Below are positions 51,340-64,000 of a stretch of 64,000 nt of DNA, one piece after another. The notes beneath the pieces are model-generated. The model saw only the letters and a program-made list of their open reading frames with translations, did no database searches and had not been told where the DNA came from. This DNA is from Thalassovita mangrovi (lineage in GTDB: Bacteria > Pseudomonadota > Alphaproteobacteria > Rhodobacterales > Rhodobacteraceae), in NCBI RefSeq assembly GCF_009857745.1, contig NZ_WWEN01000001.1, positions 124,001 to 188,000 of the forward strand. The letters run 5' to 3'. Each line of letters opens with the position of its first letter. Positions within the stretch are counted from its first letter, which is position 1. Made by a program: the position numbers and the translations under genes.

Positions 51340-51876
51340 ATGATGCTCGAGACTGTGCCGCAGCAAGCGGCGATTGAAACGGACCGGTTCGATCTGCGCC
51401 CACTGCGCAAATCGGACAAGGGAATGATCGAACTGCACGGCGGCGATCTGCGCGTGTCGCGCTTCACCCGCTCGATCCCGCACCCGCTGCCGCCGGGCGC
51501 CGCCGAGGCGTTCATCGCCCGCGCGCTCACAGAGGACCGCAACGAAGACGTCTGGGCAATCGACGGCACCAAGTCGCAGGGCAGCGAACTGATGGGAATC
51601 GTGTCGCTGGAACACATGGACCGCGACCAGTCGCAGATCGGCTACTGGGTGGCGCCGCCGCATTGGAATACCGGCATCGCGTCCGAGGCGGTCACCGCCC
51701 TGATCGAGGCCAATCCGCAAGGCAACAAGACGCTGTTCGCCGAAGTGTTCCAGGACAACGCGGCCTCGGCCCGGGTGCTGACCAATTGCGGCTTCGAATA
51801 TCTGGGGGATGCGGAAACCTTTTCCGTGGCGCGCAACGCAACGGTTGCGACCTGGACCTATAGCAAACGTCTGTAA
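51340..51876 (+). CDS. GNAT N-acetyltransferase (RimJ-like)
   Basis: A 178-residue GNAT-fold acetyltransferase of the Acetyltransf_3 kind, similar to ribosomal-protein N-terminal acetylases. Motifs: TDRFDLRPLRKSDKG at the N terminus, QIGYWVAPPHWNTGIASEA (about 99-117, acetyl-CoA loop) and NAASARVLTNCGFEYLG (about 142-158). Substrate unknown. GGAGG lies nine bases before this ATG. The ATG at 51334 is too close to it. The next gene is a second, distinct GNAT. Confidence 0.85.
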   Translation: MMLETVPQQAAIETDRFDLRPLRKSDKGMIELHGGDLRVSRFTRSIPHPLPPGAAEAFIARALTEDRNEDVWAIDGTKSQGSELMGIVSLEHMDRDQSQIGYWVAPPHWNTGIASEAVTALIEANPQGNKTLFAEVFQDNAASARVLTNCGFEYLGDAETFSVARNATVATWTYSKRL

Positions 51877-51931
51877 CGGGCGCGCCGTCGCGCCCGTACT
51901 TTGCCTTCGGGCGCGACAAGGGGCGAAGGAT

Positions 51932-52429
51932 ATGACTATTCGACTGAGACAGATTCGCGACGCAGACTTCCAGTCCATGCAGGACATGATGTCCGACTAT
52001 GACACCGTGAAGATGACGTCGACATGGCCCTGGCCCGCCGATCCCGAATTCACCCGGATGCGGATGAATGCGCCGGAGATGCGCGACGGCCGGGTCCAGG
52101 TGATCGAGGTCGACGGGCATTTCGCTGGCACGATCGGGCTGAAAGACGGCGATCTGGCCTATACGCTGCGCAAGGATTTCTGGGGCCGCGGGATCATGAC
52201 CAAAGCGGTGTCGATGATGATCGAACGCGGCTTTCAGGACGAAACCCGCGACCGGATCACCGCCTCGGCCTGGGACGACAACCCCGGCTCGATGCGGGTG
52301 ATGGTCAAATGCGGCATGCGCGAACTGGGCCGCAGCGAGGGGTTCTGCAAGGCGCGCAACGCCGATCTGGGCGCGGTGGATTTCGCCATCGGCCGGGGCG
52401 ATTGGTTGTCGGGGCGGCAAATCCCATGA
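51932..52429 (+). CDS. GNAT N-acetyltransferase
   Basis: A 165-residue GNAT-fold protein. MTIRLRQIRDADFQSMQ starts the fold, YTLRKDFWGRGIMTKAVSMM (about 76-95) is the acetyl-CoA loop and DNPGSMRVMVKCGMRELGRS (about 112-131) the terminal motif. It resembles the preceding acetyltransferase in domain layout but not closely in sequence. GAAGGA precedes the ATG. The gap of 186 bases to obgE contains only weak inverted repeats. Confidence 0.85.
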   Translation: MTIRLRQIRDADFQSMQDMMSDYDTVKMTSTWPWPADPEFTRMRMNAPEMRDGRVQVIEVDGHFAGTIGLKDGDLAYTLRKDFWGRGIMTKAVSMMIERGFQDETRDRITASAWDDNPGSMRVMVKCGMRELGRSEGFCKARNADLGAVDFAIGRGDWLSGRQIP

Positions 52430-52591
52430 AACAGCCCATGACGATGCCACGACCATAAAGCCGGTCGTGCTGAAAGACTGACGCGGCCGGTGGCCCCTGT
52501 GGCCCGTCCGCGCAACCGATACTCACCCTATGGAATTTTGGCGGAACGCCGGCGCAGCTTGAGAAGCGCCAAGGAATAGCGTATCCGCTAG

Positions 52592-54747
<2,156 letters not shown>

Positions 54748-54788
54748 CGGCGCCGTGATAGAATAGACGAAACTTCGAGGGCCGAGAC

Positions 54789-56048
54789 ATGAAAGACACC
54801 GACAGCATCACCGCCCTGATGACCGATCTGGGCAAACGCGCCAAGGCCGCCTCGGCCGAGCTGGCCTATGCCCCGGCCGAGGTCAAGCGCAAGGCGCTGG
54901 ACGCGGCGGCCGACGCGGTCTGGGCCAACCGGGCCGAAATCATCGCCGCCAATGAAAAGGACATGCAATTCGGCATCGACAAGGGGCTGAGCCCGGCGAT
55001 GCTTGACCGCCTGCTGCTGAACGAGGACCGCATCGAGGGCATCGTGAACGGCCTGCGCGCCGTCGCAGCCCAGGACGATCCGGTGGGCGAGGTGATGGCG
55101 GAATGGGACATGCCCACGGGACTGCATATCCGCCGCGTCCGCACGCCCCTGGGCGTGGTCGGCGTGATCTATGAAAGCCGCCCCAACGTGACCGCCGATG
55201 CCGGCGCGCTGTGCCTGAAATCGGGCAACGCGGTGATCCTGCGCGGCGGCTCGGAAAGTTTCCATTCCTCGCAGGCGATCCATGCCTGCCTGGTCGAGGG
55301 GCTGAAGGCCGCAGGCCTTCCGCAAGACGCGATCCAGCTGGTGCCGACCCGCGACCGCGCGGCGGTGCAGGCGCTGCTGACCATGACCGATTACGTCGAC
55401 GTGATCGTGCCGCGCGGCGGCAAGGGATTGGTCGGGCTGGTACAGCGCGAAGCGCGGGTGCCGGTGTTCGCCCACCTGGAAGGCATCGTGCATATCTTCG
55501 TCGACAAGGCGGCCGACCCCGAAAAGGCGCTGCGCGTGGTGATGAACGCCAAGACCCGCCGCACCGGCATCTGTGGCGCCGCCGAATGCCTGCTGATCCA
55601 CAAGGACATCGCCGAAACCCTGGGCGCCGACCTGATCCGCGCGCTGATCGACGGCGGCGTGGAAGTGCGTGCCGAAGGGATCGCGCTGGAGGGCACCGTT
55701 CCGGCCACGCAAGAGGACTGGGGCAAGGAATTCCTCGACAGCATCATCGCGGCCAAGGTGGTCGACGATCTGGACGGGGCGATCGATCACATCCGAACTT
55801 ACAGTTCCAGCCACACCGATTGCATCATCACCGAGGATGACGCGGCCGCCGACAAGTTCTTCGAACGGCTCGACAGCGCGATCCTGATGCGCAACGCCTC
55901 GACCCAGTTCGCCGATGGCGGCGAATTCGGCATGGGGGCGGAAATCGGTATCGCGACCGGCAAGATGCACGCGCGCGGCCCGGTGGGGGCGACCCAGCTG
56001 ACCAGTTTCAAATACCTGGTCGAAGGCGACGGCACCACGCGGGCCTGA
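54789..56048 (+). CDS. proA: Gamma-glutamyl phosphate reductase
   Basis: A 419-residue NADPH-dependent reductase that makes glutamate-5-semialdehyde from glutamyl-5-phosphate, the second step of proline synthesis. An aldehyde-dehydrogenase-like fold is visible: [20 protein letters not shown] (about 120-139), [12 protein letters not shown] (about 149-160) and the catalytic Cys in [16 protein letters not shown] (about 255-270). It is the last gene of the obgE-proB-proA unit and convergent with chpT. Confidence 0.97.
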   Translation: MKDTDSITALMTDLGKRAKAASAELAYAPAEVKRKALDAAADAVWANRAEIIAANEKDMQFGIDKGLSPAMLDRLLLNEDRIEGIVNGLRAVAAQDDPVGEVMAEWDMPTGLHIRRVRTPLGVVGVIYESRPNVTADAGALCLKSGNAVILRGGSESFHSSQAIHACLVEGLKAAGLPQDAIQLVPTRDRAAVQALLTMTDYVDVIVPRGGKGLVGLVQREARVPVFAHLEGIVHIFVDKAADPEKALRVVMNAKTRRTGICGAAECLLIHKDIAETLGADLIRALIDGGVEVRAEGIALEGTVPATQEDWGKEFLDSIIAAKVVDDLDGAIDHIRTYSSSHTDCIITEDDAAADKFFERLDSAILMRNASTQFADGGEFGMGAEIGIATGKMHARGPVGATQLTSFKYLVEGDGTTRA

Positions 56049-56069
56049 TCCGGGGCAGCGCCCCCCGCG

Positions 56070-56669
56070 TCAGAATGAAATGAGGGCCGAAGTGTCACCA
56101 ACCTCGGTCGTCAAATCGCGCCCTTGCTGCTGCAACTCGTCCAACAGTAGGGCGAATTGCACCCGGTCGGCGCCGATTTCCCCTGCTGTATTAATGACAT
56201 CGCCGCTCCATGCGCCGTCTTCCCACCTGATCCGGTCGCCCGCGCCGCGCAGCTGCCAGCGCCCGTCATACGAGGTGATGGCGATGCCGCCGCCCAGCGG
56301 CAAGGCGGTTTCCAGGCACAGCAGCCCGAGGAAAACCAGCCGCAATTCGCTACGCGCGCAGCCTTCGCCGCCCTGCCAGTCATAGGACACCCGCCCGTCG
56401 CGGGTCATGTCGGCCAGGATCGAGCTGATTTCGCCGACGCCCAGCTGCTGCGTGTCCGAGGCCAGGCCGAAGGCGATCCGGTAAAACCGGATCCGCGCGC
56501 TGGCGTGATGCAGGCTTTGCGCGATCAGCGCCAGTTCCGGGCTGTCCGTCCATTGCGATTGCATCTGGATTAGTTCCAACCCGTTGCCGATCGCGCCGAT
56601 CGGGCTGATCAGGTCGTGACAGATGCGCGACCCTACCAGTTGGGTCAGACTTTGATTAGAATGCCTCAA
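56070..56669 (-). CDS. chpT: Histidine phosphotransferase ChpT
   Basis: A 199-residue histidine-phosphotransfer protein that carries phosphate from the CckA hybrid kinase to CtrA. SRICHDLISPIGAIGNGLEL (about 14-33) holds the phosphoacceptor His18 and is the hallmark of ChpT, and the C-terminal half is a degenerate kinase-ATPase fold. Translation appears to start at TTG (56669) with GGGAGGGAGG before it. CtrA itself and its inhibitor SciP are encoded less than 5 kb away. Confidence 0.92.
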   Translation of the reverse strand: MRHSNQSLTQLVGSRICHDLISPIGAIGNGLELIQMQSQWTDSPELALIAQSLHHASARIRFYRIAFGLASDTQQLGVGEISSILADMTRDGRVSYDWQGGEGCARSELRLVFLGLLCLETALPLGGGIAITSYDGRWQLRGAGDRIRWEDGAWSGDVINTAGEIGADRVQFALLLDELQQQGRDLTTEVGDTSALISF

Positions 56670-56700
56670 AAGAATCCTCCCTCCCTAGGCGGCCAAGATC

Positions 56701-56883
56701 ATGACCAATCTTACATCCTTCTTCGAACCCGGCATGCTGGTGCGCCATCCGACACAGCCCGATTGGGGCATCGGACAGGTGCAATCCAATATCGGCGGCA
56801 AGGTCACGGTGAATTTCCGCGAAGCGGGCAAAGTGGTCATTGATGGAACCCGCGTCGAATTGGTGCCGGTCTTTGATGAATAG
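56701..56883 (+). CDS. DUF3553 small protein
   Basis: A 60-residue protein, MTNLTSFFEPGMLVRHPTQP at the start and GIGQVQSNIGGKVTVNFREA in the middle, like a short SH3-like barrel. It matches DUF3553, which in related proteins lies at the end of UvrD/CarD-like DNA-binding proteins. Function unknown. Divergent from chpT (31 bases between the starts). Confidence 0.8.
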   Translation: MTNLTSFFEPGMLVRHPTQPDWGIGQVQSNIGGKVTVNFREAGKVVIDGTRVELVPVFDE

Positions 56884-57015
56884 GATTAGTTAGTAAATCG
56901 CTAACACCACCATAGGGGGAGTTTCGATCGCGTCAAACGCGAAAGAATCCGCTAGGTTGCCAATTGGCAATCGCTTGCCTAAAACCCCTGAAAAACGAGG
57001 GATTGGAAAGACCTG

Positions 57016-57795
57016 ATGGCCAAGAGCACGCCGCAATTTTCTGTGAAGCTGGCGGAGAACGAGGCCGAATTGCAGGGAGCGCAACGGCTGCGCTACGCCG
57101 TCTTTGTCGAGGAACTCGGCGCCGGCGGGGCGATGGTAGACCACGAAAACCGGCTGGAGAAGGACCGTTTCGATCCCTATTTCGACCACCTGATCCTGAT
57201 CGATCACGCCCGCGAGGGCGATGCGATGGAGCAGGTGGTGGGCGTCTACCGTCTGCTGCGCGACGATCAGGCCCGCGCGGTGGGGCAGTTCTATTCCGAG
57301 GACGAATACGATCTGAGCGTGCTGAAGGACAGCGGCCGCAAGCTGCTGGAACTGGGCCGGTCCTGCCTGCATCCCGACTATCGCGGCGGGGCGGCGATGT
57401 ATCACCTGTGGAACGCGCTGGCGGCCTATGTGTTCGAACATGAGATCGAGGTGCTGTTCGGCGTGGCGAGCTTTCACGGCACCGACCTGCAGGCGCTGGC
57501 GCAGCCGCTGTCGATGCTCTATCACAACCACCTGGCGCCGCCCGACCTGCGGGTGCGCGCGCAGCCCGATCACTATGCCGACATGAATATCGTGCCCAAG
57601 GATCAGCTCGACCGGCGCGCGGCGATGGTGCAGGTGCCGGCGCTGATCAAGGCCTATCTGCGGCTCGGCGGGTTCGTCGGCGACGGCGCTTTCATCGACC
57701 ATGATTTCAACACCACCGACGTGTGCCTGATCATGGATACCGAGCGCCTGAACGAAAAGCAGAAAAGCATTTATACCAAAGAGGTTGCGCGGTGA
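57016..57795 (+). CDS. olsB: Ornithine N-acyltransferase OlsB
   Basis: A 259-residue GNAT-type acyltransferase that joins a 3-hydroxy fatty acid from ACP to ornithine, the first step of ornithine lipid synthesis. LRYAVFVEELGAGGAM (about 27-42), LELGRSCLHPDYRGGAAMYH (about 113-132) and FGVASFHGTD (about 152-161) are the family signatures. GGAAAG precedes the ATG. It overlaps the acyltransferase olsA, as in other rhodobacteria. The gap before it (56884-57015) has small hairpins and no gene. Confidence 0.88.
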   Translation: MAKSTPQFSVKLAENEAELQGAQRLRYAVFVEELGAGGAMVDHENRLEKDRFDPYFDHLILIDHAREGDAMEQVVGVYRLLRDDQARAVGQFYSEDEYDLSVLKDSGRKLLELGRSCLHPDYRGGAAMYHLWNALAAYVFEHEIEVLFGVASFHGTDLQALAQPLSMLYHNHLAPPDLRVRAQPDHYADMNIVPKDQLDRRAAMVQVPALIKAYLRLGGFVGDGAFIDHDFNTTDVCLIMDTERLNEKQKSIYTKEVAR

Positions 57796-58622
57796 ACGCA
57801 AGCTGGGACATGCCGCCGGAACCGATCCCTGAGCCGATCCCGTTCACCGGCTGGATCAGAGTGGCGCTGCGCGGCGTGACGCTGGCGCTGCTGGTCTTCG
57901 GCGGGTTGTTGATCCTGCTGCTGCTGCGTCTGGTGGAACGGCCGATCTACGGCCTGCACCGCCCCGTAACGCCGCATATCACCCAATTCGTCTGCCGCAA
58001 GGCCTTCCGCATCCTCGGCATGGAGTTCAAGACCCACGGCCAGCGGATGGAACTGCGCGGCGCGGTGGTGGCGAACCATTCGTCCTGGCTCGACATCTTC
58101 ACGCTGAACGCGCGCAAGCGGATCTATTTCGTGTCGAAATCCGAGGTCGCGGGCTGGCCCGGCATCGGCTGGCTGGCGCGCGCCACCGGCACCGTGTTCA
58201 TCAACCGCGACCGCAAAGAGGCGAAGGTCCAGCAGCAGGTCTTCGAGGATCGTTTGCTGGCCGGTCACAAGCTGCTGTTCTTCCCGGAAGGCACATCGAC
58301 CGACGGGATGGTGGTTTTGCCATTTAAATCAACGCTTTTTCAGGCGTTCTTCAGCGATCACCTGCGCCATGAAATGCATATCCAGCCGGTCACCGTGATC
58401 TATCGCGCGCCCGAGGGCGCGGATGACAGGTTCTATGGCTGGTGGGGCGAAATGGATTTCGGAGGGCATCTGCTGAAGGTGCTGGCGGCGCCGAAACAGG
58501 GATCGGTCGAGGTCGTTTACCACGAACCCATCCGGGTCGACGATTTCCCCAACCGCAAGACGCTGGCCGCCCATGTCGAAGAGGTGGTGCGCTCGGGCAT
58601 GCCGCCCGAGCGGCGCGGCTAG
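57792..58622 (+). CDS. olsA: Lysophospholipid/lyso-ornithine lipid acyltransferase OlsA
   Basis: A 276-residue membrane acyltransferase of the PlsC family that completes ornithine lipids by acylating lyso-ornithine lipid. One transmembrane segment (about 24-46) precedes the catalytic NHSSWLD (H-x4-D, about 96-102) and FFPEGTSTDG (about 163-172). The start codon is GTG (57792) inside the olsB stop (GTGA), so the genes are coupled. OlsB next door makes the lyso-ornithine lipid substrate. Confidence 0.88.
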   Translation: MNASWDMPPEPIPEPIPFTGWIRVALRGVTLALLVFGGLLILLLLRLVERPIYGLHRPVTPHITQFVCRKAFRILGMEFKTHGQRMELRGAVVANHSSWLDIFTLNARKRIYFVSKSEVAGWPGIGWLARATGTVFINRDRKEAKVQQQVFEDRLLAGHKLLFFPEGTSTDGMVVLPFKSTLFQAFFSDHLRHEMHIQPVTVIYRAPEGADDRFYGWWGEMDFGGHLLKVLAAPKQGSVEVVYHEPIRVDDFPNRKTLAAHVEEVVRSGMPPERRG

Positions 58623-58646
58623 GCGTTTTCCGGAACAGAAAACGCC
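58622..58646. terminator. Hairpin between olsA and mnmA
   Basis: GGCGTTTTC (58622-58630) pairs with GAAAACGCC (58638-58646). It begins in the olsA stop codon and lies between the convergent genes, so it may end transcripts from both strands. No T run follows. Confidence 0.5.
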
Positions 58647-58675
58647 CGCGCAATCCGTGCCGGATTTCGCCCGCC

Positions 58676-59815
58676 TCAGCCCTTCCAGATCCAGCCGCCG
58701 CCGAAGATGCGGCTGCTGTCGGGATCGTAGAACACGCAGGCCTGGCCCGGACTCACGCCTTCCTCTGGCGTCAGCAGGTCCACCTCGGCGGTAGTGGGCG
58801 ACAACGGCCGGACGATTGCTTCGCGCGGCGGCCGGGTGGAGCGGACCTTGACCTTGAGGTGCCATTCGGGGCGCGAATCGAACGGCTCGTCCCCGAGCCA
58901 GTTGATTTCGCGCACCGGCACCGTGCGGGTCGCCAGCATTTCCTTCGGGCCGACCACGACCTGTTTCTTGTCGACGTCGAGCTTGACCACGTAAAGCGGT
59001 TCGTCCAGCCCGCCGATGCCAAGGCCGCGGCGCTGGCCGATCGTGTAATGGATCACGCCCTTGTGGCTGCCCAGGACCCGACCGTCCACATGCACGATTT
59101 CGCCCGGTTCCGCCGCGCCGGGGCGCAGTTTTTCGATCACGCTTGCGTAGTTGCCGTTCGGTACGAAGCAGATATCCTGGCTGTCGGGCTTGTCCGCCAC
59201 CGCCAGCCCGTATTTCGCCGCCAGCGCGCGGGTGGCGTCCTTCGACGGCAGGTGCCCCAGCGGGAAACGCAGGAAAGCAAGCTGTTCCGGCGTGGTCGAG
59301 AACAGGAAATAGCTCTGGTCGCGGTTGGCGTCTTCGGCGCAGTGCAACTCGGGGCCGTTTTCACCCATCTTGCGCTGGATGTAATGGCCGGTGGCCATGC
59401 AATCGGCCTCCAGGTCCTTGGCGGTTTCCAGCAGGTCCTTGAACTTCACCCGCTCGTTGCAGCGGATGCAGGGAACGGGCGTGGCCCCGGCCAGGTAGCT
59501 GTCGGCGAATTCGTCGATCACCGCGTCCTGGAAGATGTTTTCGTAATCCAGCACGTAATGGGGGAAACCCATTTCCTCGGCCACCCGGCGGGCGTCGTGG
59601 ATGTCGATGCCGGCGCAGCAGGCGCCCTTCTTGGCCAGTGCCGCGCCGTGATCGTACAGCTGCAGCGTCACGCCCACCACGTCATAGCCTTCCTCGGCCA
59701 GTTGCGCGGCGACCACGGAACTGTCCACGCCGCCGGACATGGCGACGACCACCCGGGTTTCCGACGGGGGTTTGGCAAAGCCAAGCGAATTCAGTTTTGT
59801 GCTGTCGTCCAACAT
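58676..59815 (-). CDS. mnmA: tRNA 2-thiouridylase MnmA
   Basis: A 379-residue enzyme that thiolates U34 of Lys, Glu and Gln tRNAs. The PP-loop [13 protein letters not shown] (about 23-35), [11 protein letters not shown] (about 118-128, first catalytic Cys) and DSQDICFV (about 216-223, second Cys) are in place, followed by the C-terminal beta-barrel ([10 protein letters not shown] about 265). GAGGAACC before the ATG supports this start rather than the longer frame to 59869. Confidence 0.95.
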   Translation of the reverse strand: MLDDSTKLNSLGFAKPPSETRVVVAMSGGVDSSVVAAQLAEEGYDVVGVTLQLYDHGAALAKKGACCAGIDIHDARRVAEEMGFPHYVLDYENIFQDAVIDEFADSYLAGATPVPCIRCNERVKFKDLLETAKDLEADCMATGHYIQRKMGENGPELHCAEDANRDQSYFLFSTTPEQLAFLRFPLGHLPSKDATRALAAKYGLAVADKPDSQDICFVPNGNYASVIEKLRPGAAEPGEIVHVDGRVLGSHKGVIHYTIGQRRGLGIGGLDEPLYVVKLDVDKKQVVVGPKEMLATRTVPVREINWLGDEPFDSRPEWHLKVKVRSTRPPREAIVRPLSPTTAEVDLLTPEEGVSPGQACVFYDPDSSRIFGGGWIWKG

Positions 59816-59937
59816 ACGCGCGGTTCCTCTGGAAAGCCTGCAATATAGGTAAATTGAAGATACTCTCAAGGGCCGCTTTCACTTCCCGTTAAACCTCCAC
59901 CGCAACACTGCTTTGCATCTCTTGAAGGAGCAGGGCG

Positions 59938-60216
59938 ATGTATTTGAAGAAAGTGGAAGGGCCGCGCGCCGTTAAACTTCCCGACGGAACGGTGATGACT
60001 CAGGCGGATCTGCCGCCGCCGAATACGCGCCGATGGGTGGCCAGCCGCAAGGCTGCGGTGGTGCGCGGCGTGATGTTCGGGCTGATTTCAAAGGAAGAGG
60101 CGCTGAAACGCTATGCGCTGAGCGAAGAGGAGTTCCAGGATTGGAAGGCAGCGCTGGCGACCCATGGCGAAAAGGCGCTCAAGGTCACCTCCTTGCAGGA
60201 ATTCCGACACCCATAG
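59938..60216 (+). CDS. sciP: CtrA inhibitor SciP (DUF1153)
   Basis: A 92-residue helix-turn-helix protein of the DUF1153 family, MYLKKVEGPRAVKLPDGTVM at the start and RRWVASRKAAVVRGVMFGLI (about 31-50) in the helices. In Caulobacter SciP blocks CtrA-driven transcription in early G1. AAGGAGCAGGGCG precedes the ATG. It lies 122 bases upstream of ctrA, its target, on the same strand. Confidence 0.92.
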   Translation: MYLKKVEGPRAVKLPDGTVMTQADLPPPNTRRWVASRKAAVVRGVMFGLISKEEALKRYALSEEEFQDWKAALATHGEKALKVTSLQEFRHP

Positions 60217-60264
60217 GAGGAAACTCGCCCATAGGTAATTTTCATTATCGGATGGTCTATGATA

Positions 60265-60338
60265 ACGTGTGGTTAACCTTTTTTGTTCACGGTTAATTCT
60301 ATCAAGACCCGTATCACTGCCGATAATGGAGAATCGTA
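60265..60338 (+). promoter_or_regulatory. ctrA upstream control region
   Basis: Two TTAA half-sites (60273-60276 and 60293-60296) lie 20 bases apart, which differs from the canonical TTAA-N7-TTAA CtrA box but could bind two dimers on one DNA face. A GAATC (GANTC) methylation site, the CcrM target in this class, lies at 60331-60335, directly beside the ribosome binding site GGAG. A GATAAT-like -10 is at 60322-60327. Confidence 0.4.
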
Positions 60339-61067
60339 ATGCGTATTTTGTTGGTGGAAGACGACCCGTCCACGTCGAAAAGCATCGAAATGATGCTGAC
60401 CCACGCCAGTCTGAACGTCTACACGACCAGCCTCGGCGAAGAGGGCATCGACCTTGCCAAGCTCTATGACTACGATCTCATCCTTCTCGACCTGGGCCTG
60501 CCGGATATGGACGGGCATGACGTGCTCAAACAGCTGCGCCGGGCGCGGGTGGAAACGCCGATCCTGATCCTGTCGGGCGCCGACGACATGCAAAGCAAGC
60601 TCAAGGGGTTCGGATTCGGCGCCGACGATTACCTGACCAAACCGTTCCACCGCGAAGAACTGGTGGCGCGCATCCATGCCATCATCCGCCGCTCCAAGGG
60701 CCATTCGCAATCGGTGATCCGCACCGGCAAGATCCTGGTCAACCTCGACGCCAAGACGGTGGAAGTCGACGGCAAGACGGTGCATCTGACCGGCAAGGAA
60801 TACCAGATGCTGGAGTTGCTGTCGCTGCGCAAGGGCACCACGCTGACCAAGGAAATGTTCCTTAACCACCTTTACGGCGGCATGGATGAACCGGAGCTGA
60901 AGATCATCGACGTCTTCATCTGCAAGCTGCGCAAGAAGCTCAGCACCGCCACCGGCGGCGAAAATTACATCGAAACCGTCTGGGGCCGCGGCTATGTTCT
61001 GCGCGATCCCGAACCGCTCAGCGCCGAGGCAGAGGCCGGGCAAGAATACGTCGCCGTCAGCGCCTGA
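60339..61067 (+). CDS. ctrA: Cell-cycle response regulator CtrA
   Basis: A 242-residue OmpR-type response regulator that controls the cell cycle, motility and, in Rhodobacterales, gene-transfer agents. The receiver has [10 protein letters not shown] and the phospho-Asp51 in [11 protein letters not shown], and the C-terminal winged helix includes [20 protein letters not shown] (about 152-171) and the wing [11 protein letters not shown]. It ends in AVSA rather than the AlaAla degron of Caulobacter CtrA, so ClpXP control may differ. chpT and sciP lie nearby. Confidence 0.97.
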   Translation: MRILLVEDDPSTSKSIEMMLTHASLNVYTTSLGEEGIDLAKLYDYDLILLDLGLPDMDGHDVLKQLRRARVETPILILSGADDMQSKLKGFGFGADDYLTKPFHREELVARIHAIIRRSKGHSQSVIRTGKILVNLDAKTVEVDGKTVHLTGKEYQMLELLSLRKGTTLTKEMFLNHLYGGMDEPELKIIDVFICKLRKKLSTATGGENYIETVWGRGYVLRDPEPLSAEAEAGQEYVAVSA

Positions 61068-61074
61068 AATCTGA

Positions 61075-64000
<2,926 letters not shown>

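Noticed and set aside
60273-60296. Canonical CtrA box (TTAA-N7-TTAA) upstream of ctrA
   Set aside because: The two TTAA half-sites are separated by 16 bases, not 7, so only a tentative control region is reported.

Overview
The window is high-GC chromosomal DNA from an alphaproteobacterium of the order Rhodobacterales (Roseobacteraceae/Paracoccaceae type). The evidence is a circularly permuted two-piece tmRNA gene whose tag ends ANDNRAPVAMAA, the CtrA/SciP/ChpT cell-cycle proteins, the trgA-trgB-cysK cluster known from Rhodobacter sphaeroides, an L21 ribosomal protein with the HhH extension seen in this order, and intergenic palindromes of the Rhodobacterales kind. No prophage, plasmid gene, transposase or CRISPR array was seen. 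Most of the window is dense, ordinary chromosome, with one accessory-looking catabolic island.

Layout. 1-5.5 kb: the 3' part of RNase E (rne), a CcdA-type membrane protein, an alpha/beta-hydrolase-like membrane protein and a cytochrome P450. 5.5-9.3 kb (minus strand): two small proteins (RHH, DUF4169), fumarase C, a phospholipid-methyltransferase-like protein, the ClpXP adaptor SspB and the permuted tmRNA gene. 9.3-16 kb: a GntR/FCD regulator with its probable operator, DinB-like protein, AcuI-type reductase, PLP enzyme, photolyase and cyclopropane fatty acid synthase. 16-23 kb: trgA-trgB-cysK, an MscS channel, an AlaX editing protein, an AI-2E-family transporter and tRNA-Ser(GGA).

23.2-32.7 kb is the most accessory-looking part. 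A LuxR-type regulator diverges from a FAD monooxygenase/DUF2783 pair. Next comes a tightly overlapping minus-strand operon (ABC transporter of the nitrate/taurine type, two SDR dehydrogenases, a ureohydrolase) divergent from a TetR regulator and a PuuE-like deacetylase-fold hydrolase. The combination suggests import and breakdown of a small nitrogen compound with an amide and a guanidino group; the substrate is not known. Then follow ackA and a MaoC-phosphotransacetylase fusion.

35.6-48.8 kb holds two signalling loci. One is a PAS/GAF hybrid histidine kinase without an evident start codon, overlapping a glycosyltransferase gene. The other is a NarL-type response regulator, a secreted cysteine-free protein of the sulfite-oxidase fold, and a membrane hybrid kinase with an HPt domain. 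Between them lie rlmE, ppx, a folate/corrinoid C1 cluster and glucokinase.

48.8-64 kb is housekeeping: tRNA-Ser(CGA), rplU-rpmA, two acetyltransferases, obgE-proB-proA, chpT, olsB-olsA (ornithine lipid synthesis), mnmA, sciP, ctrA, ligA and the start of recG. chpT, sciP and ctrA, three partners of the CtrA phosphorelay, lie within 5 kb. Start sites were chosen by ribosome binding sites and overlaps, so several differ from the longest possible frame.
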